Part shown: in pieces, positions 8,975-17,607 of the stretch
How positions within the stretch are numbered: position 1 is the first letter of the stretch
Layout: every line of letters begins with the position of its first letter
Source of the DNA: a filamentous cyanobacterium ESFC-1
Lineage (GTDB): Bacteria; Cyanobacteriota; Cyanobacteriia; Cyanobacteriales; Spirulinaceae
DNA: 64,000 bases
Assembly: GCA_000380225.1 (NCBI GenBank)
Contig: KB904821.1
Coordinates: forward strand, 3,393,631-3,457,630
Reading direction: 5' to 3'
Position numbers and translations under genes: made by a program
Notes under the pieces: model-generated
What the model saw: the letters and a program-made list of their open reading frames with translations, nothing else
Database searches by the model: none
Told to the model about the DNA's origin: nothing

Positions 8975-10630
8975 TTAAGAGATGTCTGGGGATTTAGCCA
9001 AAAGTGGCGCAGCCTGTAAGAGCTTTTGGGTGTAAGCATTCTCCGGGGCAGTAAATAACGCCTCAGTTGGCTTTAATTCTACAATTTTGCCTTGATTCAT
9101 CACAGCAATGCGATCGCAAAAAAAGCGAGCCACCCAAAGATCGTGGGTGATGAAAAGATAAGTGAGGTTAAATTCCGCCTTGAGAACTCGCATCAACTCC
9201 AAAACTTGAGTTTGTACCGTCGCATCCAGCATACTCACCGGCTCATCGCACACCACTAACTGAGGATGCGTAATCAAAGCCCGCGCGATCGCCACCCGTT
9301 GTTGCTGTCCCCCCGATAACTCCCTCGGATAACGTTCGTAATACATCTCGACGGGAGTCAGCCCCACTCGTTCTAATAATTGTAAAACCTGCTGTTTGGC
9401 TGCGGCTTTTGTGGCTAACCGATGCACAATCAAAGGATCGCCAATACTTTCGCCAATTTTCATCAAGGGATTCAAACAAGCCAAAGGGTCTTGAAAAATC
9501 ATCTGCATTTGACGACGTAGCGATCGCAAACTCCTTTCCGATTGTTGAGTTAACTCGGTTCCCAAAAACTGCACCGTTCCCGCCGTCGGTCTCATAAGCT
9601 GCAAAATCGTCCGAGACAGGGTGCTTTTACCACAACCGGACTCTCCCACCAAACCCAGGGTTTCCCCCCCGTAGAGGTCAAAATTCACCCCGTCTACGGC
9701 TTTAATCACCGCCTTCTCCCGCTTTAGTAATTGCTGAAGAAACCCCGACTCCAAGGAGAAATGCTGCTTGAGGTCGCGCACTTGTAAAATCGCTGGGGAG
9801 GGTTCTGTTTCCTGTTCTACTTCTGGGGACTCGTCCACCTTTTGAACGTGTAACGCTGAAGCCAGGAGCGATCGCGTGTATGGGGCTTCGGGTTGCGTCA
9901 AAATCTGCCCGGTGGGCCCCACTTCCACTAACTGACCTTCATTCATCACCGCGACGCGATCGCAATATTCCCCCACCAACGCCAAGTCGTGGGAAATCAA
10001 GATCAACGCCAAGTTGCGATCGCTACACAACCGGGTCAACTCCTGCAAAATCTCCGCGGCCACCGTCACATCTAAACTCGTTGTTGGCTCATCTGCGACT
10101 AACAACTTCGGGTCAAGCAACAACGCCAACGCGATCGCCACCCGTTGACGCATCCCCCCGCTAAACTCATGGGGAAACTGACTCCAACGATCCGCCGGAA
10201 TCCTCACGGCTTCTAGGGTCGCGATCGCCTTTTCCTTGGCTTGAGCGCGAGATAATTGCGGCTGATGGGCTTGTAGCGTTTCGATGCAATGCTCCCCAAT
10301 CGTCATCAAGGGGTCAAGCCGCGTCATCGGGTCTTGAAACACCAGCGCGATCGCCTCCCCCCGAAATTGCCGCAACCGCTTTTTGTCAAACTCAAACACC
10401 GACTCCCCATTAAACCAAACCTGCCCTTCTACCTTCACCGAAGGCGGTAACAAGCGCATCGAAGCCCGGCCTAGGGTAGACTTCCCACAGCCCGATTCCC
10501 CCACAAATCCTAAACGCTCTCCGGCTTTGAGGGTAAAGGACACCCCATCAATCGACCAGTCAGGCTTTTCGACCCCCTGACCCCCATAAGCCACGCGCAA
10601 GTTGTCTACAACGAGTAAGTTATTGGTCAT
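8975..10630 (-). CDS. Fused dual-ATPase component of a dipeptide/oligopeptide-type ABC transporter
   Basis: This 551-residue protein has two complete ABC domains in one chain. Domain 1 has Walker A GESGCGKS (44-51), signature FSGGMRQ (156-162) and Walker B LLVADEP. Domain 2 has Walker A GESGCGKS (about 329-336), signature LSGGQQQ (about 438-444) and Walker B LVVCDEP. Each is followed by the Opp/Dpp-type C-terminal extension (QPEAPYTRSLL, APENAYTQKLL). The arrangement matches GsiA/DdpDF/YejF-like proteins, which energise import of peptides or nickel-like substrates. No permease or binding-protein gene is adjacent, so the partners must be elsewhere. It acts at the cytosolic face of the membrane. 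Confidence 0.92.
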   Translation of the reverse strand: MTNNLLVVDNLRVAYGGQGVEKPDWSIDGVSFTLKAGERLGFVGESGCGKSTLGRASMRLLPPSVKVEGQVWFNGESVFEFDKKRLRQFRGEAIALVFQDPMTRLDPLMTIGEHCIETLQAHQPQLSRAQAKEKAIATLEAVRIPADRWSQFPHEFSGGMRQRVAIALALLLDPKLLVADEPTTSLDVTVAAEILQELTRLCSDRNLALILISHDLALVGEYCDRVAVMNEGQLVEVGPTGQILTQPEAPYTRSLLASALHVQKVDESPEVEQETEPSPAILQVRDLKQHFSLESGFLQQLLKREKAVIKAVDGVNFDLYGGETLGLVGESGCGKSTLSRTILQLMRPTAGTVQFLGTELTQQSERSLRSLRRQMQMIFQDPLACLNPLMKIGESIGDPLIVHRLATKAAAKQQVLQLLERVGLTPVEMYYERYPRELSGGQQQRVAIARALITHPQLVVCDEPVSMLDATVQTQVLELMRVLKAEFNLTYLFITHDLWVARFFCDRIAVMNQGKIVELKPTEALFTAPENAYTQKLLQAAPLLAKSPDIS

Positions 10631-10715
10631 TGGTTATTTGTCATTGGTCTTTTGTCCTTTGTCCTTTGTTATTGGTTATTTGCCCAAATCCGTCCATTGG
10701 TAATTGGTAATTTCT
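10620..10715. repeat. Heptamer tract (attggtc / tttgtcc / attggtt units)
   Basis: Degenerate 7-bp units (ttggtca, ttggtta, ttgtcct) fill the space between the start of the ABC ATPase gene and the 3' end of the zinc-ribbon gene. The units begin exactly at the ATPase start codon. Confidence 0.7.
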
Positions 10716-10723
10716 CCCTAAAA

Positions 10724-11287
10724 TCATTCATTTTTATAAACCACCTTCCGCATTAGATAAGCCAAAGCATATTCACCGTGGGGATGTTCGGCTAAATCGT
10801 CGGCTAAAGCAAACAGGCGATCGGCTAAATCTACTCCCATTTTCTCGATCATGGCTTCATGTTCGCTGCGTAACTGCTGTTTTTGGCGAATTTGGTCTTG
10901 CCATTTCGGTTCAAACAAACGCTCGATGCAAGTATTTAAGCCTAACTGAGTCAACGCTTCCCACTCGCCATAATCGCACCATATCCCGCCACATTGGGGA
11001 CAGCGATCGACAAAAAACGGTGTTTTTATTTTGACTTTGGCTCTAGAAAGATAGCGGCTACATTCAGGACATAATGCGGCTCTGGTATCCAAATCCGAGC
11101 GGCCAAATTCAATGTTTAAGCCCATGGGAATTTCCGGGGGAATGAATGAGCCGTGTTGGGCTTTCCAGGTTTCGTAATGGTCAGCCGGAAGCCATTGACC
11201 TTTACACTCGATGCAGTGTTTGGCGGTTAAACCGGGGCTGATTTCGCGATCGCTCAATTCGGCTTGGGAACATTTAGGACATTTCAT
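10724..11287 (-). CDS. Protein with two TFIIB-type zinc ribbons
   Basis: The ATG at 11285-11287 is chosen over a TTG one codon upstream (187 aa). Residues 1-45 hold a first zinc ribbon (CPKC...CIEC followed by GxWL) and residues about 70-115 a second (CPEC...CPQCGGIWCDYGE). This is the zf-TFIIB pattern found in small bacterial proteins of unknown function. The C-terminal 70 residues are helical and charged. No enzyme domain is seen; a metal-binding or adaptor role is plausible but unproven. The next gene upstream ends 19 bp away on the same strand, so the two may be co-transcribed. Confidence 0.75.
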   Translation of the reverse strand: MKCPKCSQAELSDREISPGLTAKHCIECKGQWLPADHYETWKAQHGSFIPPEIPMGLNIEFGRSDLDTRAALCPECSRYLSRAKVKIKTPFFVDRCPQCGGIWCDYGEWEALTQLGLNTCIERLFEPKWQDQIRQKQQLRSEHEAMIEKMGVDLADRLFALADDLAEHPHGEYALAYLMRKVVYKNE

Positions 11288-11306
11288 CAACTCTAATGAT
11301 TCAGGT

Positions 11307-11666
11307 TTAAAGTTTATGCAACTCTTGACAATATTTCATTAATTGGTCAAGGCGCGTCAAGCAAGCCTGCACGCGTTGTTGTGTGGTTTGGTTTTGACGA
11401 GAAGCTTTTAAAAAAATTATATCTGTCTTCAGTAAGCGTAAACTGCGGTTAATCTCTGTTTGTAGGGATTGCCAACGAGATGCGATCGCGTCGTCTACCG
11501 ATTCTACGGTTAACGTTACGATTCGATCCTGGTACACTTGTTGAACCTTTCGATGGCAATCTTCGATAACCTGTGGCTCGCGATTTGATTGGGCGATCGC
11601 GTTTTTTAAGCTTTCGAGAGCCGTCATCAATTCTGTATAGCTTTGTTGATGTGATATCGGTAACAT
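11307..11666 (-). CDS. Small helical protein, resembles PatD (heterocyst frequency control family)
   Basis: This 119-residue protein is predicted almost entirely helical, with no signal peptide or membrane segment. The central block SRWQSLQTEINRSLRLLKTD and the following FLKASRQ..TTQQR resemble the cyanobacterial family annotated as heterocyst frequency control protein PatD, which in Anabaena affects heterocyst spacing. The assignment is from recalled family pattern, not an alignment. The start at ATG 11664-11666 is the only good one. It probably forms a two-gene unit with the zinc-ribbon gene downstream. Confidence 0.6.
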   Translation of the reverse strand: MLPISHQQSYTELMTALESLKNAIAQSNREPQVIEDCHRKVQQVYQDRIVTLTVESVDDAIASRWQSLQTEINRSLRLLKTDIIFLKASRQNQTTQQRVQACLTRLDQLMKYCQELHKL

Positions 11667-11826
11667 TTAAGATACAATTGAGGTAACATTTCTATACATT
11701 CACTTGATCTTTAAGTTGAATTGTGCATATAAGAATAGTTATTTTTACTTATTTCAATCGTGCGCTTCTAGTTTGATCTTTTTATCAACCAAAGCTCATT
11801 AGACCAGTCCACCTAGCATCTGACTT

Positions 11827-14079
11827 ATGATTACCACTAACTTAGCTTCTAACCCCATTACTGATTTCGAGCTACCCGAATGGCTCAATCAATGTTTAAT
11901 CATTAAACAAAATGGCGAAGATTGCACCTCCGAAGACAATGATTTAATTTGTCGGGCGTTTGAATTTGCCCATACTTTACACGAAGGACAAAAGCGAAAA
12001 TCCGGGGAACCTTATATCGTCCACCCGGTTACGGTAGCAGGAATGCTGCGGGACTTGGGGGGAGATAGCGCCACGATTGCCGCCGGATTTTTACATGATG
12101 TGGTCGAAGATACCGAAGTCACCCCCGAACAAATCGAAGAACAATTCGGGGAAGAAGTGCGGCACTTAGTCGAAGGCGTTACCAAACTTTCGAGCTTTAA
12201 TTTTTCGAGTAAAACCGAGCGTCAAGCAGAGAACTTTCGGCGGATGTTTTTGGCCATGGCCCAAGACATTCGCGTGATCGTGGTCAAGCTGGCCGATCGC
12301 CTTCATAATATGCGAACCCTAGAGCATTTGCGTCCCGAAAAACAGCGCCGCATTGCTCAAGAAACCATGGATATTTTTGCGCCTTTAGCAAATCGCTTGG
12401 GGATCGGACGTTTTAAATGGGAACTCGAAGATTTAAGTTTTAAATATCTCGAACCCGAAGCTTATCGTCATATTCAAACCCTCGTGGCCGAGCGTCGCAT
12501 TGACCGGGAAGAAAGAATCGAACAAGTCACCGAATGCTTGCGATCGCAACTGCGAGTTTTAGGGATCAATGTTTGGGAAATCAAAGGTCGTCCCAAACAT
12601 TTATATAGTATTTATCAAAAAATGCAGCGCCAGCATAAAGAATTTCACGAAATTTATGATATTGCTGCCCTCAGAATTATCACAGAAGCCAATGACGCTT
12701 GTTATCGTGCGTTAGCGGTGGTTCACGACCAATTTAAACCAATCCCCGGACGCTTTAAAGATTATATTGGTCTTCCCAAACCCAACCGCTATCAATCTTT
12801 ACATACAACCGTTGTGGGCTTAAGCGGTCGTCCCCTCGAAGTCCAAATCCGCACCATCGAAATGCACCACGTTGCTGAATACGGGATTGCGGCTCATTGG
12901 ATTTATAAAGAAAGCGGGCATTCTAAAAACCTCCGTCTCAGCCCCGGAGACGAAAAGTTTACTTGGTTGCGGCAGTTACTCGAATGGCAAAACGACCTCA
13001 AAGATGCCCAAGAATATGTAGACAGCCTCAAAGACAATCTTTTTGAGGATGAGGTGTATGTCTTTACCCCCGATGGAGACGCGATCGCCCTCAAACGCGG
13101 CGCAACCCCCATCGACTTTGCTTATCGCATTCATACCGAAGTAGGCAATCATATCAAAGGGGCAAGGGTTAACGGTCGCTGGACGGTACTCGATACCCCT
13201 TTACAAAACGGCGATATTGTCGAAATTATCACCAGCAAAAACAGTCATCCGAGCTTAGATTGGTTGAACTTTGTGGTGACTCCTAGCGCTCGTAACCGGA
13301 TTAGACAATGGTTTAAGCGATCGCACCGTTCAGAAAATATCGCTCGCGGTCGCGAATTGCTCGAAAAAGAACTGGGCAAAAGCGGTTTTGATTCTTTACT
13401 CAAATCCGAGCCGATGCAAATGGTGGCCGAGCGCTGTAACTATCACAGTGTAGACGATTTACTCGCTGCCCTCGGTTATGGCGAAGTCACCCTCAATCTG
13501 ATGGTTAATCGCTTGCGAGATACGGTGAAAACCCTACAACCCATCGAAGAACAAGAATCGAAACTTCCGGCTGAAGGGGAAGCACACATGCAGGTTTGCA
13601 ATCCCCCGACCCCCAACAATGCCGCCGCCTCGCCCATCGCGGGGGTCGAAGGCTTGTTGTATTACATTGCGGGTTGTTGTAATCCCCTGCCGGGGGAACC
13701 CATTATTGGGACGGTCACGCGATCGCGTGGCATTTCCATTCACCGCCAAGGTTGTCCCAATGTAGACAACATCGAAGGGGGGCGTTTAGTCCCGGTGAGT
13801 TGGAATTCCACCCAAGGGCAAAATCGCAGCACCACTTACTTAGTCAATTTACAAATCGAAGTCATCGATCGGGTGGGGGTATTAAAAGATATTTTGGCTC
13901 GTTTGAGCGATCGCAATGTCAATGTCTGCAACGCCAGCGTCAAGACCAATGCAGGTCAACCAGCGACGATCGATTTAGGAGTCCAAATTCGCGATCGCGA
14001 CCAACTCCAATCCGTGTCCCAACAAATCCGCAAAATCAGCGATGTCCTCAATATTCGCCGCATGGATGGCAAGGATTGA
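11827..14079 (+). CDS. Bifunctional (p)ppGpp synthetase/hydrolase (Rel/SpoT type)
   Basis: This 750-residue protein controls the stringent response. The N-terminal HD hydrolase domain has the metal site in FLHDVVEDT (His90-Asp91 and Glu-Asp). The synthetase domain has GRPKHLYSIYQKM and PKPNRYQSLHT. The RFKD motif (309-312) is the variant found in bifunctional Rel enzymes rather than the monofunctional EXDD form. A TGS domain (about 409-470) is followed by a helical and Cys-containing region (YYIAGCCNPLPGEPI) and a C-terminal ACT domain (about 675-750). All expected domains are intact, so both synthesis and hydrolysis are predicted. The gene stands alone. Confidence 0.95.
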   Translation: MITTNLASNPITDFELPEWLNQCLIIKQNGEDCTSEDNDLICRAFEFAHTLHEGQKRKSGEPYIVHPVTVAGMLRDLGGDSATIAAGFLHDVVEDTEVTPEQIEEQFGEEVRHLVEGVTKLSSFNFSSKTERQAENFRRMFLAMAQDIRVIVVKLADRLHNMRTLEHLRPEKQRRIAQETMDIFAPLANRLGIGRFKWELEDLSFKYLEPEAYRHIQTLVAERRIDREERIEQVTECLRSQLRVLGINVWEIKGRPKHLYSIYQKMQRQHKEFHEIYDIAALRIITEANDACYRALAVVHDQFKPIPGRFKDYIGLPKPNRYQSLHTTVVGLSGRPLEVQIRTIEMHHVAEYGIAAHWIYKESGHSKNLRLSPGDEKFTWLRQLLEWQNDLKDAQEYVDSLKDNLFEDEVYVFTPDGDAIALKRGATPIDFAYRIHTEVGNHIKGARVNGRWTVLDTPLQNGDIVEIITSKNSHPSLDWLNFVVTPSARNRIRQWFKRSHRSENIARGRELLEKELGKSGFDSLLKSEPMQMVAERCNYHSVDDLLAALGYGEVTLNLMVNRLRDTVKTLQPIEEQESKLPAEGEAHMQVCNPPTPNNAAASPIAGVEGLLYYIAGCCNPLPGEPIIGTVTRSRGISIHRQGCPNVDNIEGGRLVPVSWNSTQGQNRSTTYLVNLQIEVIDRVGVLKDILARLSDRNVNVCNASVKTNAGQPATIDLGVQIRDRDQLQSVSQQIRKISDVLNIRRMDGKD

Positions 14080-14102
14080 TGAATTCTGACATGACCCATT
14101 AC

Positions 14103-14137
14103 GTTTCTTGTAGGGGCGGGGTTTCCCCGCCCAATCT
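14103..14137. repeat. G/C palindrome repeat, third copy
   Basis: cttgtaggggcggggtttcc followed by ccgcccaat matches the hairpin core at 274-298. It lies directly after the rel stop codon. ttggttg heptamers follow at about 14171-14190. Confidence 0.7.
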
Positions 14138-14246
14138 CCACCCTTCAGGGGTTCTGCGGCCAAATTTTTTGTTGGTTGTTGGTTATTTGTGAGGCTTAAT
14201 GTTCAAATCCCATAATTATTCATTGTTAATTGTTAATTGTTCATTA

Positions 14247-15293
14247 TTACAATTCCACTAAGGCGATCGCGTCAGTAGGAGAAGCATTACCTTGGGCGAC
14301 AGCAAACAGTCCAGGGAGATATTGATCGACAGTTAAAACATTGACATAAACCAATTGATTAATCAGGGCATGGCTGAGGCGATCGCCCTCCACATCAATG
14401 CTGGTTTTATAACGCACTTCCCCGTCGCTAAAATCCATTTCAAAGTTCCCCAAAACCAAGCCATAATTCGCCCTCGTAATAAACTCAGCCATTGCCGAAT
14501 AACGTTCGGGAGATAACTCAATCGTGGGAATAGAATAAAACAGAAATTGACGGTCATCTTCGCGAACTTGGGCCAAACAATTCCAGCGATATTGTTCTCC
14601 TTGAAAAGCCATTTGTAGAATTGACCCCCCGTCGCTGGCAATATATTCCCAGTCGTCTTTGTCAAAAAAGTTTTGGACGGCAGATGTGAGGGATTGGCTG
14701 TCTTCGTCGAGGTCGTCAAAAAAGTCTTCGAGGAGGTGATTGAGGCTATTTTCAGATTCTTCGGGCAAATCTAGAGATTGACCGAGGGCTACTTTAAAAT
14801 ACTCGCTCATCCCCCGCATAATTTCATTTCCCGCCGTGGCAACGCTGTTGAGTTGATCGAGTTGCAGATAATCCCAGAAGGTTCGCAAGCGGATTTCGCG
14901 ATCGCCCTGAGATTGTTTCACGATTAAGACAAACCAGTTATCTTCTTGTAGCCAAACCGGGGTTTCTGCATCGGGAGGAGGAGAATCAAAAGCAGAAATA
15001 CCGGGAAATTTGCCGACGAGATCGGGTTGGAGGGTAAGTTCGAGGGTATAGTCAAGATTGGGGTCGAAGCTGCCCGAATCCGGTTGATTTTGGGTTTCTA
15101 GTTTGAAGTTAAACCAACTGTGGGTTTCAACGTCTCGATAGGTATCGGGGTTTACCTGTAGGCTGAGACGCACTTCTCGCAGGCTGTCGTCGGGATTAGG
15201 AGAAATTTTGAGATTTATGCCCTGAGCTACCAATACGGAGTCCGGCAAGCGATAAAAGGTTATTTTGCGGTCGAGGGGTAAGGTTTCAGTCAT
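14247..15293 (-). CDS. YbjN domain-containing protein
   Basis: The preferred start is the ATG at 15291-15293 (348 aa); the longer frame starts eight codons upstream. The N-terminal half is a beta-rich region with no recognised family. The C-terminal half (about 205-348) fits the YbjN fold: WEYIASDGGS, then RANYGLVLGNFEMDFSDGEV, then a block with RYKTSIDVEGDRLS and a closing helix with YLPGLFAVAQGN. YbjN-like proteins resemble type III secretion chaperones and have poorly defined regulatory roles. It is divergent or unlinked from its neighbours. Confidence 0.75.
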   Translation of the reverse strand: MTETLPLDRKITFYRLPDSVLVAQGINLKISPNPDDSLREVRLSLQVNPDTYRDVETHSWFNFKLETQNQPDSGSFDPNLDYTLELTLQPDLVGKFPGISAFDSPPPDAETPVWLQEDNWFVLIVKQSQGDREIRLRTFWDYLQLDQLNSVATAGNEIMRGMSEYFKVALGQSLDLPEESENSLNHLLEDFFDDLDEDSQSLTSAVQNFFDKDDWEYIASDGGSILQMAFQGEQYRWNCLAQVREDDRQFLFYSIPTIELSPERYSAMAEFITRANYGLVLGNFEMDFSDGEVRYKTSIDVEGDRLSHALINQLVYVNVLTVDQYLPGLFAVAQGNASPTDAIALVEL

Positions 15294-15502
15294 AACACCA
15301 CAGACATTTTGCATCATTCATTATTGTGAACGAGTTTAGGCTTTTTCTAAAGGATTCGCTCGCACTAAGACATCTACAGTTGTCGCGTCCACTGAAAAGC
15401 AGAATAACCTCAAAGATTAGCAGACTATGCCATAAAATTCCTAAATTCTTCCCAAAAGGCATATTTATCTTAGCGGGCAAATATGCCTTGAGAAAAGAAC
15501 TT

Positions 15503-16867
15503 TTAAATCAAAGATTTCTCTTTAGTTGAAGTTGTAGATTCAGGCAAAATATGCTCGTCACTGGCAATAAATTGAGCGCTGCGTAGAGCATTGACTGTGG
15601 TTTGATAATCTTGCACCCAGTATTGTTGATTGAGGCGAATACATTGCCGTTGTGTACCGTCGCTGACAATGGCCATTACAGGGGTTTTGGGTTTATATTT
15701 ATCCCCGGCGTGTTCTTGTAAAATACTTCTGAGGGTGTTACCTTTGGCTTCAACTTGTTGGGGGGTTAGTTGGACAGTAACCATGCGAACTTGCTCGATC
15801 GGTTCGACATCTTCGACGATCATTTGTATTTTGTTGTCTTTGGTTTCAGCTTTTCCCCACAGGATTAAACGGGAGTCGGGAATCAGTTTTTCTTTGATGC
15901 GAGGATAAGCGCTGGGAAAGACAACTCCCTCGATTTGTTCGGTAACGTCTTCGAGTTGTAAAAAGGCCATCTGGTCGCCTTTTTTGGTGATAATGGTTTT
16001 GACTCCTGCGAGGATCGCGATCGCGCTAATTTTTTTGCGTTTATAATCTTGCAGTTCGCTCAAACTCACAGGACTAAGAATGCGACGCAAAGACGCAATT
16101 GATGTCCCTAAAGGATGCTCTGAAACAAAAAAGCCGAGGAGTTCTTTTTCTTGTTTAAGCTTTTCTTGAGGCGTAAAATCGGCAACATTGGGTAACGAAG
16201 GTGCCGTATCAAAGCTTTGTTCGGTTTCTTCTGAATTACCCAAAACTTCAAATAAATTTGTTTGTCCAGTCGCTCGTTCTTTACTGCGACTATTGGCCCA
16301 ACTCATGGTTAATTCTAAACATTCAATCAGTTGGCGGCGATTGGGATTAATGCGGTCAAATGCGCCGCAATAAATCAGGGTTTCTAATGCTCTCGAATTA
16401 ACCACTCTGAGGTCTACGCGATCGCACAAATCCGCTAAAGATTCAAACTGTCCATTGGCTTCTTCCCTAGCTTTTAAAATCGCATCTATGGCATTGTGAC
16501 CCAGGTTCCGCACGGCAGAAAAGCCAAAAAGGATTTTTTGACCATCCGGGGTAAAATCGACTTGAGAACGGTTAATATCTGGCGGTTCGACATCAATGCC
16601 CATTTTCTGACAGGTATCGATATAGCTGCGAACTTTGTCCGGGTTGCCGCTATTACCACTCAGCAACGCCGCCATATATTCTACCGGATAATTCGCTTTG
16701 AGATAAGCGGTTTGGTAGGTGACGTAAGCGTAAGCGGTGGAGTGGGATTTATTAAAACAATTGGACGCGATCGCGCCTTGATTCAAAAGGAAGTTATGAT
16801 CTTGTTCTAGACCAATATCATATACAGGTTGAAAGCCTAAAGATCGCCGACGAATAATTTTTACCAT
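15503..16867 (-). CDS. dnaE-C: DNA polymerase III alpha subunit, C-terminal half, with split intein C-fragment
   Basis: The 454-residue product begins with a 36-residue DnaE-type intein C-fragment ([20 protein letters not shown] to GAIASN), with block F residues DHNF and the terminal Ser-Asn. The C-extein follows and starts with Cys37-Phe-Asn ([20 protein letters not shown]). Protein trans-splicing with the product of a separate dnaE-N gene, not in this window, reconstitutes the replicative polymerase. The extein (about 418 aa) carries the end of the polymerase region, the helix-hairpin-helix and the OB fold ([20 protein letters not shown]). The ATG at 16865-16867 matches the usual MVK start; a GTG lies three codons upstream. 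Confidence 0.96.
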   Translation of the reverse strand: MVKIIRRRSLGFQPVYDIGLEQDHNFLLNQGAIASNCFNKSHSTAYAYVTYQTAYLKANYPVEYMAALLSGNSGNPDKVRSYIDTCQKMGIDVEPPDINRSQVDFTPDGQKILFGFSAVRNLGHNAIDAILKAREEANGQFESLADLCDRVDLRVVNSRALETLIYCGAFDRINPNRRQLIECLELTMSWANSRSKERATGQTNLFEVLGNSEETEQSFDTAPSLPNVADFTPQEKLKQEKELLGFFVSEHPLGTSIASLRRILSPVSLSELQDYKRKKISAIAILAGVKTIITKKGDQMAFLQLEDVTEQIEGVVFPSAYPRIKEKLIPDSRLILWGKAETKDNKIQMIVEDVEPIEQVRMVTVQLTPQQVEAKGNTLRSILQEHAGDKYKPKTPVMAIVSDGTQRQCIRLNQQYWVQDYQTTVNALRSAQFIASDEHILPESTTSTKEKSLI

Positions 16868-17043
16868 AGTTTGCACTTCAGGGTTAGGTTTACCCGATAA
16901 TTTACTGATTTTCTGTTATTTGTTGTTTGTTTGTGAGTTGTATTAAAACTTTTTCTTCCAGAACCCAACTTTCGGACTTTTAAGCTTTTTAAATCGTATT
17001 CGGCTCTTAAGTCATCATCCATTTTCACATTATTTTTCTTCAT
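16861..17043 (-). pseudogene. Truncated antitoxin-like small ORF
   Basis: The ATG at 17041-17043 opens a 60-codon frame whose first part (DDDLRAEYDLKSLKVRKLGS, then GRKSF) resembles the N-terminus of short cyanobacterial antitoxin-like proteins (pattern DLRxEYDLKSLxVRKxGxGRKSF). After GRKSF the sequence turns into Thr/Asn/Lys-rich codons derived from caaacaa-type repeats, and it finally overlaps the dnaE-C start by 7 bp. I read it as a gene whose 3' half was replaced by repeat DNA. No toxin partner is recognisable next to it. The family match is recalled, not computed. Confidence 0.4.
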
Positions 17044-17116
17044 AAACTTCAATTGCTTGAGTGTAACAAGGCAATTGTTTTTTGCTTGACTCAACACTTC
17101 TCCTTTTCACCATTCC

Positions 17117-17142
17117 CAAAATGTTCTTGTAAGAACATTTTG
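17117..17142. promoter_or_regulatory. 26-bp near-perfect palindrome (arms caaaatgttctt)
   Basis: The arms caaaatgttctt and aagaacattttg are perfect 12-bp inverted repeats around a gt centre. The site lies about 75 bp upstream of the truncated antitoxin-like ORF and 250 bp upstream of dnaE-C, all on the minus strand. It could be an operator or a hairpin; it matches no regulator site I can name. Confidence 0.45.
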
Positions 17143-17164
17143 AATTTTGAGAAACGACATACTA

Positions 17165-17285
17165 TTGTCGTGACATACTTAAAACGGTGGGTTACGGCGG
17201 ATAGCCAGATTACAGTTATAGCGGGGGTTATAGCCGCCTAACCCACCCTACGTTAAAGCCTTATTTTAGCTGTGTCGCGGCACTA
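17165..17285. repeat. MITE-like palindromic element, copy 1 (ggtgggttacggcgg family)
   Basis: An inverted repeat (ggtgggttacggcgg at 17187-17201 and ccgcctaacccacc at 17234-17247) is flanked on the left by tgtcgtgacata (near 17167) and on the right by ctgtgtcgcggcactac (near 17268). The outer sequences are themselves inverted relatives. Related copies lie at about 33182-33290 and 33366-33540. Confidence 0.65.
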
Positions 17286-17607
17286 CGGCTAATGCTAAAG
17301 TAGCATTGCTTTGTTCGGGGAAGCAAAATCGAATGCGATCGCCGTCTTCGGTAAAACGTTCGTATACAGATTGCTTTGGGTCAGAAATGTCAGACTCATT
17401 ATCTTCTGATTTTACTAATATTAAAGTAGAATTATTCCAGGCATGATAACAAGCCGGAAGATAAATACCTGGTTCGGTAAAAAAGTTATTAATAAATTGC
17501 TTTCTATCGAAAGAATAAGACTCGTCATATTGATTAGGTCTATCTGGAGATAAACCATAATCTTCCGCTTCGCTGAACTCCTCAAAGTTATCGGGAACTG
17601 GAAGCAT
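17266..17607 (-). CDS. Hypothetical acidic protein (uncertain)
   Basis: This 113-residue frame starts at ATG 17605-17607. The composition is protein-like, acidic and rich in aromatic residues (FTEPGIYLPACYHAWNNSTL), with no signal peptide or known motif. The last few residues (VVPRHS) are encoded by the terminal sequence of the palindromic element at 17165-17285, so the natural C-terminus may have been lost. The lack of codon bias evidence and of a clear ribosome binding site keeps confidence low. Confidence 0.4.
   Translation of the reverse strand: MLPVPDNFEEFSEAEDYGLSPDRPNQYDESYSFDRKQFINNFFTEPGIYLPACYHAWNNSTLILVKSEDNESDISDPKQSVYERFTEDGDRIRFCFPEQSNATLALAVVPRHS

Noticed and set aside
6550-10630. 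A nickel-urease cluster formed by ureG and the fused ABC ATPase
   Set aside because: The genes are on opposite strands, 1.8 kb apart, with an unrelated GGDEF gene between them.
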